From: JBOHCT01 sp050699055
GTDB taxonomy: Bacteria > Actinomycetota > Actinomycetes > Streptosporangiales > JBOHCT01
Direction of reading: 5' to 3'
Assembly: GCA_050699055.1 (NCBI GenBank)
Contig: JBOHCT010000099.1
Span: 1 to 15,164 of the forward strand
DNA: 15,164 nt
The notes under the pieces were generated by a model. It was given only the letters and a program-made list of their open reading frames with translations, did no database searches and was not told where the DNA came from. A program made the translations under genes and the position numbers. Every line of letters starts with the position of its first letter. Positions within the stretch are counted from its first letter, which is position 1. Below, one piece after another: positions 1-6,785 of this stretch.

Positions 1-4
1 CGAT

Positions 5-1033
5 ATGGTCGCGGGGATGGAAGCCAAGCATGCCGACCTCGTCCTCGAGGGCGGAGGGGTGAAGGGCATCGCGCTGGCCGGCGCGGTGGCCAGGCTCGCC
101 GCGGCAGGATACTCGTTCCCCCGTGTCGCGGGCACGTCCGCCGGCGCGATCACCGGCGCCGGGGTCGCCGCGATCGAGGCCGCGGGGGAGTCGCTGGACC
201 AGATCGGCCGGCTCGCCCACGAGGTCGACTACGCGAGGTTCGCCGACCGCGGGGGCATCGCGGGGACGATCGCCGGCCACATCGGTCCGCTCTCCGCACT
301 CGTCGACGTCGCCTCGCTGTTCGCCGAGAACGGCATCTACGAAGGCGACTACCTCCACGACTGGATGCTGCGCACATTGGACCGTTTCGGCGTCCGTACC
401 TTCGGTGACCTCAAGCTGCCGCCCGACGAGGGGACCGACCTCCCCGAGTCACACCGGTACCGGCTGGTCGTCACGGCGAGTGACCTTTCCCGGCAACGCT
501 TCGTCCAACTGCCCTGGGACTACCCGGACTACGGCCTCGACCCCGACGAGCAGGTCGTCGCCGATGCGGTCCGCATGTCCGCGTCCATCCCGTTCGTGTT
601 CGAGCCGGTCACGCTGCGGGGCGCGGGGAGCGGAACGTCGACCATGGTCGATGGCGGCGTGTACTCGACGTACCCGATCACGATGTTCGACCGCACCGAC
701 GAGAGGCCGCCACGGTGGCCGACGTTCGGCGTGAAGCTGTCCGCGCGGCCGAGCGCCCAGCCGAAACCCAGCGAGATCCACGGCCCGGTCGATCTCGCGC
801 TCGCGATCGTCGACGCGATGTACGGGGCCCTCGACGAGGCGCACCTGGCCGAGCGGTGCACGCTTGTCCGTAGCATCTTCGTCGATACGAGCGAGGTTTC
901 CCCGACCGACTTCGGCCTGTCCAAGGAGACGCAGGAGCGGCTGTACGACTCGGGCCGCGAGGCGGCGGGGAAGTTCCTCGAGAGCTGGGACTTCGAGGAG
1001 TACATACGGGCATGTCGAGGCGGACCGAGATAA
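5..1033 (+). CDS. Patatin-like phospholipase family protein
   Basis: A patatin/RssA-type serine acyl hydrolase, expected to cleave acyl groups from lipids with a Ser-Asp dyad. The glycine-rich oxyanion loop GGGVKG is at residues 16-21. The nucleophile elbow GTSAG is at 43-47 (Ser45), and the catalytic Asp lies in the DGG motif at 216-218. No signal peptide or membrane segment is visible, so a cytoplasmic or peripheral membrane role is likely. The 342-residue length suits a stand-alone bacterial patatin domain. The first ATG (5) is used; ATG 17 would remove four residues and is also possible. The reading frame is open to the window edge, so a start further upstream cannot be excluded. The 3' end overlaps the next gene by 22 bases, which suggests translational coupling. 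The true substrate cannot be read from the sequence. Confidence 0.88.
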   Translation: MVAGMEAKHADLVLEGGGVKGIALAGAVARLAAAGYSFPRVAGTSAGAITGAGVAAIEAAGESLDQIGRLAHEVDYARFADRGGIAGTIAGHIGPLSALVDVASLFAENGIYEGDYLHDWMLRTLDRFGVRTFGDLKLPPDEGTDLPESHRYRLVVTASDLSRQRFVQLPWDYPDYGLDPDEQVVADAVRMSASIPFVFEPVTLRGAGSGTSTMVDGGVYSTYPITMFDRTDERPPRWPTFGVKLSARPSAQPKPSEIHGPVDLALAIVDAMYGALDEAHLAERCTLVRSIFVDTSEVSPTDFGLSKETQERLYDSGREAAGKFLESWDFEEYIRACRGGPR

Positions 1034-1938
1034 GAGCATGGGTTCCCACGATGGTCGCCGACGGGCGAGGCGACCATCGTCTGTCAGGTGCGACGGTCGA
1101 GGTATGGGACGGCGGCCGGTTTCCGCCGGGCGTGGGCGAGGTGGAGTTCTACGTTCCGCCCTTCCTGGGCGGCGCCGAGACCGGCGAGATCATGACCAAG
1201 ATGCCGCGGCTGCGTGTCGTACAGACGCTCACGGCGGGGGTGGAGGCGCTGCGTGCGTACGTCCCCGAGTGTGTGCTGCTGTGCAACGCGCGTGGTGCCC
1301 ATGACGCGAGCACGGCGGAATGGGTGGTCGGCGCGATTCTCGGCGCCCTCCACGGCTTCCCCCGTTTCGCGGTGGCCCAGCACCAACACCGGTGGGACTT
1401 CATCCGAACGGACGCACTCGCCGACAGGACCGTGCTGATCGTGGGGTACGGCTCGATCGGCGCGGCGGTGGAACGCCGGCTGGCGGGATTCGAGGTGGAG
1501 GTGCTCCGGGTCGCCCGGCATCCGCAGGAAGGGGTCGCCGCCGAGACCGCCCTGCCGGACCTGCTCCCGCGCGCCGACGTCGTCGTGGTCCTCGTGCCGA
1601 TCACGTCCGAGACCCGCGGCATGGTCGACGCCCGCTTCCTCGCCCGGATGAAGGACCGGGCGCTGCTCGTCAACGCCGCCCGAGGCGCAGTGGTGGACAC
1701 CGAGGCACTGGCGGCGGAGCTGTCCACCGGGCGGCTGCGGGCGGCGCTCGACGTGACAGACCCTGAGCCGCTGCCGTCTGACCACCCGCTGTGGCGCGTG
1801 CCGGGGTTGCTGCTGACGCCGCACGTCGCGGGCTCGACCCCGGTGTCATACCGGCGCTCGGTGCGCCTTGCCTGGGACCAGCTGCAGCGGTATGTCTCTG
1901 GCCAGCCGCTGGTCAACGTGATCTCCGGCGCGTACTGA
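1012..1938 (+). CDS. D-2-hydroxyacid dehydrogenase (NAD(P)-dependent)
   Basis: Member of the D-isomer-specific 2-hydroxyacid dehydrogenase family, which interconverts 2-hydroxy and 2-keto acids. The Rossmann nucleotide loop GYGSIG is at residues 145-150. The catalytic triad of the family is visible: Arg224 in NAARGA, Glu252 in DPEPLP and His271 in TPHVAG. At 308 residues it is a minimal two-domain form without the C-terminal ACT domain of SerA. The start at 1012 is supported by GAGGAG at 995-1000, 11 bases upstream, and by an early beta-strand (RAWVP) that would be lost from the alternative ATG at 1051. It overlaps the patatin gene by 22 bases in another frame. The substrate is unknown. Its position upstream of ilvD invites a link to keto-acid metabolism, but that is only inference. 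Confidence 0.88.
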   Translation: MSRRTEIRAWVPTMVADGRGDHRLSGATVEVWDGGRFPPGVGEVEFYVPPFLGGAETGEIMTKMPRLRVVQTLTAGVEALRAYVPECVLLCNARGAHDASTAEWVVGAILGALHGFPRFAVAQHQHRWDFIRTDALADRTVLIVGYGSIGAAVERRLAGFEVEVLRVARHPQEGVAAETALPDLLPRADVVVVLVPITSETRGMVDARFLARMKDRALLVNAARGAVVDTEALAAELSTGRLRAALDVTDPEPLPSDHPLWRVPGLLLTPHVAGSTPVSYRRSVRLAWDQLQRYVSGQPLVNVISGAY

Positions 1939-2123
1939 GCCGCCTCCTTCGCGTAGGGGCGCGGGCGATGTGTCGCGCTGCGAAAGCTCCCTGAACTCGA
2001 CACTTTTTCGTGACCTTGGCGCCGTACAGTGAGCGACACCGCGAGACGCGTACGGGGCTCCCGTGCCGGAGTCGGCGATCCCGATGAAGGATGACGGGTG
2101 CTGTGCCGCTCTGGAGCCAGGCG
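1939..2123 (+). promoter_or_regulatory. Intergenic region before ilvD with a weak promoter candidate
   Basis: This 185-base gap probably holds the ilvD promoter. The best -10-like hexamer is TACAGT at 2025-2030, but no convincing -35 lies 16-19 bases upstream; the nearest TTGACA-like word, TCGACA at 1997-2002, is 22 bases away. A short A/T-rich run (CTTTTT) at 2003-2008 stands out in a GC-rich setting. I found no leader peptide rich in branched-chain codons and no strong hairpin here, unlike the regions before ilvB and leuA. Confidence 0.3.
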
Positions 2124-3800
2124 ATGTCAGCGAATCTCAAGCCACGCAGTCACGAAGTCACCGAAGGGTACGAGCGGGCTCCGCACCGCGCGATGCTCCG
2201 TGCGGTCGGCATGTCCGACGAAGATTTCGAGAAGCCGCAGATCGGTGTGGCCTCGTCGTGGAACGAGATCACGCCATGCAACCTCTCGCTCGACCGACTT
2301 GCCGGGCGGGCCAAGGAAGGCGTGCGCGCGGCCGGCGCGTACCCCCTCGAGTTCGGCACGATCTCGGTGTCCGATGGCATCTCGATGGGCCATGAGGGGA
2401 TGCGGGCCTCACTCGTCTCCCGTGAGGTCATCGCCGACTCCGTCGAGTGTGTGATGCACGCCGAACGCTTCGACGGGTGCGTGCTTCTCGCGGGGTGCGA
2501 CAAGTCGGAGCCGGGGATGCTGATGGCCGCGGCACGGCTCGACCTCGCGGCGGTCTACCTCTACGCAGGGAGCATTCTGCCGGGCCGACTCGACGGCCGG
2601 GACATCAACCTCGTCGATGTCTTCGAGGGTGTCGGCGCCTGCGCGCTCGGCAAGATCACACGAGACGACCTGCGCGAGATCGAGCGCCGCGCCTGTCCGG
2701 GCGAGGGCGCCTGTGCCGGGATGTACACCGCCAACACGATGGCCGCCGCCGCGGAGGCGATGGGCATGTCGCTGCCGGGAAGCGCCTCCCCGCCGTCGCC
2801 CGACCGGCGCCGCGACGGCTTCGCCGTACGCTCCGGCGAGGCGGTCGTCGGGCTGCTTCGGCGCGGCGTCACCGCCCGGCAGGTCATGACGCGAGAGGCG
2901 TTCGAGAACGCCATCGCGGTCGTCATGGCGCTCGGCGGGTCCACCAACGCCGTCCTGCACCTGCTCGCGATCGCCCACGAGGCCCGCGTCGATCTCTCCC
3001 TCGACGACTTCAACCGCATCGGTGACCGGGTCCCGCACCTCGCCGACGTCAAGCCGTTCGGTCGCTATGTCATGAGTGACATCGACCAGGCGGGCGGCGT
3101 GCCTGTGGTCATGAAGGCGCTACTCGACGCGGGGCTCCTGCACGGCGACCCCCTCACGGTCAGCGGCAGGACCGTCGCGGAGAACCTCGCCGAGATCGCC
3201 CCGCCAGACCTGGACGGCAAGATCATCCACGCATTCGCCGACCCGATCCATCGCACCGGCGGCCTTACGGTCCTGCGCGGCTCACTCGCTCCCGAGGGGG
3301 CCGTGGTCAAGTCCGCGGGCTTCGAAGGCACGGTGCTCGAAGGCGCCGCGAGGGTCTTCGACGACGAGAAGTACGCCATGGAGGCGCTGGAGCAGGGTTT
3401 GTTGCGGGCGGGTGACGCCGTCGTCATCCGGTACGAAGGCCCTGAGGGTGGTCCGGGGATGCGTGAGATGCTGCAGATCACTGGCGCGATCAAGGGCGCC
3501 GGCCTGGGCAGCGACGTCCTGCTGGTCACCGACGGGCGTTTCTCCGGCGGCACCCATGGGCCGTGCATCGGGCACGTCGCCCCGGAGGCCGCGAAGGCGG
3601 GCCCCATCGGCCTGGTGCGCGAGGGCGACCGGATCCGTCTCGACCTCGAATCCCGCACCCTCGATCTGCTCGTCGACGACGCCGAGCTGGAACGACGCCG
3701 AGCCGGGTGGAAGCCTCGCTCGCCGCGCTACGACACCGGCGTACTGGCGAAGTACGCCAAGCTAGTGGGCTCCCCCGCGCAGGGAGCCGTCTGTGACTGA
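2124..3800 (+). CDS. ilvD: Dihydroxy-acid dehydratase
   Basis: Catalyses dehydration of 2,3-dihydroxy-isovalerate and 2,3-dihydroxy-3-methylvalerate to the 2-keto acid precursors of valine and isoleucine, using an Fe-S cluster. The three family cysteines are present: Cys52 (TPCN), Cys125 (GCDKSEPG, the first IlvD/Edd signature, with Lys127) and Cys197 (GACAGMY). The C-terminal signature around residues 472-490 (GRFSGGTHGPCIGH) includes Ser474, the proposed catalytic base position. The start is placed at ATG 2124 because GGAG at 2113-2116 sits 7 bases upstream. An in-frame ATG at 2091 would add 11 residues but has purines directly abutting the start and no spacer. The resulting 558 residues match the short IlvD class rather than the roughly 615-residue E. 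coli form. The c-di-GMP gene begins 9 bases after its stop. Confidence 0.97.
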   Translation: MSANLKPRSHEVTEGYERAPHRAMLRAVGMSDEDFEKPQIGVASSWNEITPCNLSLDRLAGRAKEGVRAAGAYPLEFGTISVSDGISMGHEGMRASLVSREVIADSVECVMHAERFDGCVLLAGCDKSEPGMLMAAARLDLAAVYLYAGSILPGRLDGRDINLVDVFEGVGACALGKITRDDLREIERRACPGEGACAGMYTANTMAAAAEAMGMSLPGSASPPSPDRRRDGFAVRSGEAVVGLLRRGVTARQVMTREAFENAIAVVMALGGSTNAVLHLLAIAHEARVDLSLDDFNRIGDRVPHLADVKPFGRYVMSDIDQAGGVPVVMKALLDAGLLHGDPLTVSGRTVAENLAEIAPPDLDGKIIHAFADPIHRTGGLTVLRGSLAPEGAVVKSAGFEGTVLEGAARVFDDEKYAMEALEQGLLRAGDAVVIRYEGPEGGPGMREMLQITGAIKGAGLGSDVLLVTDGRFSGGTHGPCIGHVAPEAAKAGPIGLVREGDRIRLDLESRTLDLLVDDAELERRRAGWKPRSPRYDTGVLAKYAKLVGSPAQGAVCD

Positions 3801-3809
3801 CGGCACGCC

Positions 3810-6476
3810 ATGAGCGGACGAGGGCTGCGCTCGCCTTGGACCCCGCTGTGCCTCGTCGCGGCCGTAGGCGCGGCGTACGCCGCCGGATCCATGCTCGCCC
3901 ACGTCGGGGCCGGCGCACCGGTCGGCGCCAGCGTGTCGACGTTCTGCGCGGCGGCGGCCGCCGTATCCTGCCTGGTCGCGTCGCATCACCTCAGCGGACG
4001 GGTGCGAAGCGCGTGGTGGCGCATCGGACTGGCAGCGGGCGCGTGGTTCGTGGGCGACCTTGTCGCCATAGTCATGCGCATCCTTCTCGGACGCGCGGCC
4101 GGCTCCGCCTCGCTGGCCGACCTCTTCTACATCCTGGCCGTACCACTACTGGTCGCGGGATTCGCCGCGGCGGGTACCACGTTGCGAGGCGGCGCCTCGT
4201 GGGCGCGCGTGTTGCTCGACAGCGGCGTCTGCGCGGGTGCGGTTTTCTGGGTGAGCTGGGTTGCCGTTTTCGCCTCGGTGTATCGGGGAGCCGGCGTCCT
4301 GCCCGTCGCCGTCGTGCATCCGGGCATTGACGTCGTGATGCTCTGCCTTGTCGGCACCTTGGTCCTGCGGGTCGGCCCAGGCGCCCGCCGGGCGGCGATC
4401 GTGACTCTGCTGGGGGTCGCGGTGGCGGCCGTGACGGACGCCGCCTCCTCGGTCGCCTACGCGCGAGGGGCCTACCCCCCACAGGCCGACATCGGGTGGG
4501 TGGTCGCATACCTGCTCGTGGCCGTCTCACCGTGGACATGGCGGCCCGGCGACACCGCCCGCGACGTCTTCGGCTCCGGGCGCTTCGACGTACTGATCCC
4601 CACCTCCGCCGCGGCAGCGGCGACGATGTACGTGCTCGTGGGCTCTCTCGCGGGCGGGCCTGTAGTGATCGATGGGATCGCCGTCGTGCTCGGGGCGCTC
4701 GTCCTGCTCGCCCTGCTCGTGAGGCTGACGTGGACCACCGTCGAGGAGGGCGTGCTGCGCAACCAGCTTCGCGCGGCCGACCGGCGCTTTCGTATCCTCA
4801 TCGAGAACTGGGGTGACGCGGTCGCCGTCGCCGACCGCGGGGGCGTTGTGCTGTACGCGGGGGACGGCTGGCGGCACGTGTACGGGTACCAGCCGAGCGA
4901 ACTTGTGGACCGTTCACTTGACGACCTCGTGCACCCCGAGGACTTTCCTCGTGTCCGCGATCAGGTGGAAGCTCTCGTTGACGACGCGGTCGTCAGCCCG
5001 GTCCGGCTCGGCTGTCGTCTCCGCGGGGGCGACGGCACGTGGCGGCATGCCGAGACGACGCTGTGCAGGTACGGCCCTGGCCTGCTGCTCGCCGCGCGCG
5101 ACGTGAGCGACCAGGTGGCGCTCCAGGAGCAGCTTGCCCATCTGGCCTTCCACGACGGCCTTACTGGTCTGCCCAACCGCGCGTACTTCGAGGAGCGCAC
5201 GCGGGAGGTGCTGGCCCGTCGGTCGACCAGCGTCTCCGTGCTTTTCATCGACCTCGACGGCTTCGCGGCCGTGAACGACTCAGAGGGGCACGCGAGCGGT
5301 GACCACGTCCTCACCCAGGCGGCGCGGCGACTGCGCGGTGCAGCCGAGGTCGGCGACACCGTGGCGCGCTTCGGCAGTGACGAGTTCGCCGTACTCGTCG
5401 AGGGGCGGTCGCCGGCGCAAAGCGTCGTCGACCTGGGTGACCGCCTCGTACGCGCGATCTCGGAGCCGTTCCGTCTTGCTGGACGAGACGTCGCCCTCAC
5501 CGCGAGCGTCGGGGTGGCGTTCGCCGCGGAAGGCCCAGAGGTGACTGCCGCGGCGGACCTGCTGCGCGACGCCGACGTCGCGATGGCGCGTGCCAAGAGC
5601 AGGGGCGGCGGCCGTGTCGAGGTCTTCGCCGCCTCCATGCGGGCCGACATCGTCCGGCGGCTGGAGCTCGTCGCGGATCTCCAGCGGGCGCTGGCACAGG
5701 GGCAGTTCGCGGTCGAGTACCAGCCGGTGGTCGATCTTGCCACGTCCCGGGTGACCGGCGTCGAGGCGCTGGTGCGGTGGTGGCGCGGCAGTGTCCTCGT
5801 CCCCCCTCAGGGCTTCATCGGGCAGGCGGAGGAGTCGGGTCTCATCGTCCCGCTCGGTAGGTGGGTGCTGCGGGAGGCGTGCCGCCAGGTGGCGGGCTGG
5901 CGAGGCGCCGACTGGAACATCGGGGTCGCCGTGAACCTGTCCGCCCGACAGCTGAGCGAGCCGCGTTTCGTCCAGACGGTCTCCGACGCCCTCGCCGAGA
6001 GCGGTCTCCCCGCCACGGCGCTGACATTGGAGGTGACAGAAGATGTCATCGTCGAGGGCGCTGACGATGTGCTCGCGTGCCTGAGCGAGCTTCGCGCGCT
6101 GGGGGTCCGCCTCGCGATCGACGACTTCGGCACCGGTTACGCGTCCCTGGCCTACCTCCGTCAGCTCCCCGCCGACACGCTCAAGATCGACCCGTCGTTC
6201 GTCGGTGGGCTGGGGCGCGACGAGATCCTCACCCAGCTGACCCGCGCGATCGTCCGCCTCGGCCGCGACCTCGGGCTGCTGGTCGTGGCGGAGGGTATCG
6301 AGCGCCCCGAGCAGCTCGACCAACTGCGGGAGATGGGGTGCGCGGGCGGGCAGGGCTTCCTCGTCGCCCGTCCGATGGCCGCCCGGGGGGTCGAGTCGCT
6401 GCTCCGTACTGGCGTGAGCCCGGCCACCGGCTACACGGTCGCGCTTCCGGGCCGTTCGCACGTCCCCACCCGGTGA
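3810..6476 (+). CDS. Membrane-anchored PAS-GGDEF-EAL cyclic-di-GMP enzyme
   Basis: Predicted c-di-GMP synthesis/degradation protein of 888 residues. About nine or ten hydrophobic segments fill residues 13-310 (for example 13-32, 40-58, 72-92, 103-121). A PAS-like domain follows at about 325-440, then GGDEF (about 445-610) and EAL (about 615-870). The cyclase signature is GSDEF at 522-526 rather than GGDEF. The inhibitory I-site position reads EVGD instead of RxxD. The EAL domain looks catalytically complete: EAL at 652-654, VNLSARQL, LEVTED, DDFGTG at 771-776, TLKID, VAEGIE and Gln848 in QGF. Phosphodiesterase activity is therefore better supported than cyclase activity. ATG 3810 is the first in-frame start after a stop at 3798 and has no clear Shine-Dalgarno. 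The 9-base gap suggests cotranscription with ilvD. From memory, S. coelicolor SCO5511 (CdgE) sits in the same place before ilvB; orthology needs checking. Confidence 0.93.
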   Translation: MSGRGLRSPWTPLCLVAAVGAAYAAGSMLAHVGAGAPVGASVSTFCAAAAAVSCLVASHHLSGRVRSAWWRIGLAAGAWFVGDLVAIVMRILLGRAAGSASLADLFYILAVPLLVAGFAAAGTTLRGGASWARVLLDSGVCAGAVFWVSWVAVFASVYRGAGVLPVAVVHPGIDVVMLCLVGTLVLRVGPGARRAAIVTLLGVAVAAVTDAASSVAYARGAYPPQADIGWVVAYLLVAVSPWTWRPGDTARDVFGSGRFDVLIPTSAAAAATMYVLVGSLAGGPVVIDGIAVVLGALVLLALLVRLTWTTVEEGVLRNQLRAADRRFRILIENWGDAVAVADRGGVVLYAGDGWRHVYGYQPSELVDRSLDDLVHPEDFPRVRDQVEALVDDAVVSPVRLGCRLRGGDGTWRHAETTLCRYGPGLLLAARDVSDQVALQEQLAHLAFHDGLTGLPNRAYFEERTREVLARRSTSVSVLFIDLDGFAAVNDSEGHASGDHVLTQAARRLRGAAEVGDTVARFGSDEFAVLVEGRSPAQSVVDLGDRLVRAISEPFRLAGRDVALTASVGVAFAAEGPEVTAAADLLRDADVAMARAKSRGGGRVEVFAASMRADIVRRLELVADLQRALAQGQFAVEYQPVVDLATSRVTGVEALVRWWRGSVLVPPQGFIGQAEESGLIVPLGRWVLREACRQVAGWRGADWNIGVAVNLSARQLSEPRFVQTVSDALAESGLPATALTLEVTEDVIVEGADDVLACLSELRALGVRLAIDDFGTGYASLAYLRQLPADTLKIDPSFVGGLGRDEILTQLTRAIVRLGRDLGLLVVAEGIERPEQLDQLREMGCAGGQGFLVARPMAARGVESLLRTGVSPATGYTVALPGRSHVPTR

Positions 6477-6533
6477 GCGACCCGCGGTCAGCTTCCGTTG
6501 AGCGGGTGGCGCCAGCGGAGTCCTGTGCGCCGA

Positions 6534-6549
6534 GCTCGCGTCCGCGAGC
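6534..6549 (+). terminator. Possible hairpin terminator after the GGDEF-EAL gene
   Basis: GCTCGCG (6534-6540) and CGCGAGC (6543-6549) form a compact inverted repeat 58 bases after the stop codon, giving a 6-base-pair stem with a 4-base loop. There is no T-tract. Such GC-only hairpins can end transcription in actinomycetes, but evidence is limited to the repeat itself. Confidence 0.3.
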
Positions 6550-6610
6550 GGCCCATCCGATGTCCGTGGATCTCGCCTTGCTCGTATCGTGAGATAGCGA
6601 TCCCGCCGAT

Positions 6611-6639
6611 TTGACACCAGGACCGAGAACCGGCAACGT
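6611..6639 (+). promoter_or_regulatory. Promoter of the ilvBNC operon
   Basis: A perfect -35 hexamer TTGACA (6611-6616) is followed after exactly 17 bases by a weaker -10, CAACGT (6634-6639). The expected transcription start is about 6646-6648, at or next to the GTG of the leader peptide. An inverted repeat AGAAC-N7-GTTCT (6626-6630, 6638-6642) overlaps the -10 region and could be an operator. Confidence 0.65.
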
Positions 6640-6647
6640 TCTGGACC

Positions 6648-6698
6648 GTGACACCTACCCGCAGCATTCTCGTACTTGGTCGGCGCGCAGGCCGCTGA
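6648..6698 (+). CDS. ilvB leader peptide (attenuator-coupled)
   Basis: A 16-codon ORF starting with GTG and ending with TGA reads MTPTRSILVLGRRAGR. It contains four consecutive branched-chain codons, ATT CTC GTA CTT (6666-6677), the sensing block expected of an ilv attenuator. The Arg/Gly-rich tail codons that follow double as the 5' arm of the next hairpin. The predicted transcription start falls within about two bases of the GTG, so translation is probably leaderless; no Shine-Dalgarno is seen. A promoter upstream, and a terminator with a T-tract between this ORF and ilvB, complete the classical layout. Leader-peptide control of ilvBNC is established in Corynebacterium glutamicum and predicted more widely in actinobacteria. 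I recall similar ILVLG-containing leaders in Streptomyces but could not check this. Confidence 0.85.
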   Translation: MTPTRSILVLGRRAGR

Positions 6699-6717
6699 CC
6701 GGGTACGACCTGCGCGC
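6683..6717 (+). promoter_or_regulatory. Leader hairpin of the ilvB attenuator
   Basis: GCGCGCAGG (6683-6691) and CCTGCGCGC (6709-6717) are perfect complements, giving a 9-base-pair stem and a 17-base loop. The 5' arm lies within the last codons of the leader peptide, so a ribosome finishing translation at 6696-6698 would mask it, while a ribosome stalled on Ile-Leu-Val-Leu would leave most of it free. The stem ends exactly where the terminator begins; a G6682-U6718 pair could extend it into the terminator stem. It may be the antiterminator or a pause hairpin. Confidence 0.6.
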
Positions 6718-6756
6718 TCCCCTCGATCGCCGTAAGGCGCGGGGGGATTTTTATTT
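6718..6756 (+). terminator. Intrinsic terminator of the ilvB attenuator
   Basis: TCCCCTCG (6718-6725) pairs with CGGGGGGA (6740-6747, one G-U). After a 2-base bulge (6726-6727), CGCC (6728-6731) pairs with GGCG (6736-6739) around a GTAA tetraloop of the stable GNRA type. The run TTTTTATTT follows at 6748-6756. Such a T-rich tract is exceptional in this GC-rich window, and it lies only 29 bases before the ilvB start, so it must act as a regulated terminator. Confidence 0.85.
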
Positions 6757-6785
6757 GGTCCACCCCTGAGGCGAGGAAACCACAG

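Noticed and set aside
2091..2123. Upstream ATG 2091 as the ilvD start
   Set aside because: The purines (GAAGG) touch the start codon with no spacer, whereas ATG 2124 has GGAG at 7 bases and gives the usual protein start and length.
6560..6592. Mini-ORF MSVDLALLVS upstream of ilvB with Leu-Leu-Val codons
   Set aside because: It lies upstream of the TTGACA promoter, has no Shine-Dalgarno and no associated terminator. The better leader is at 6648-6698.
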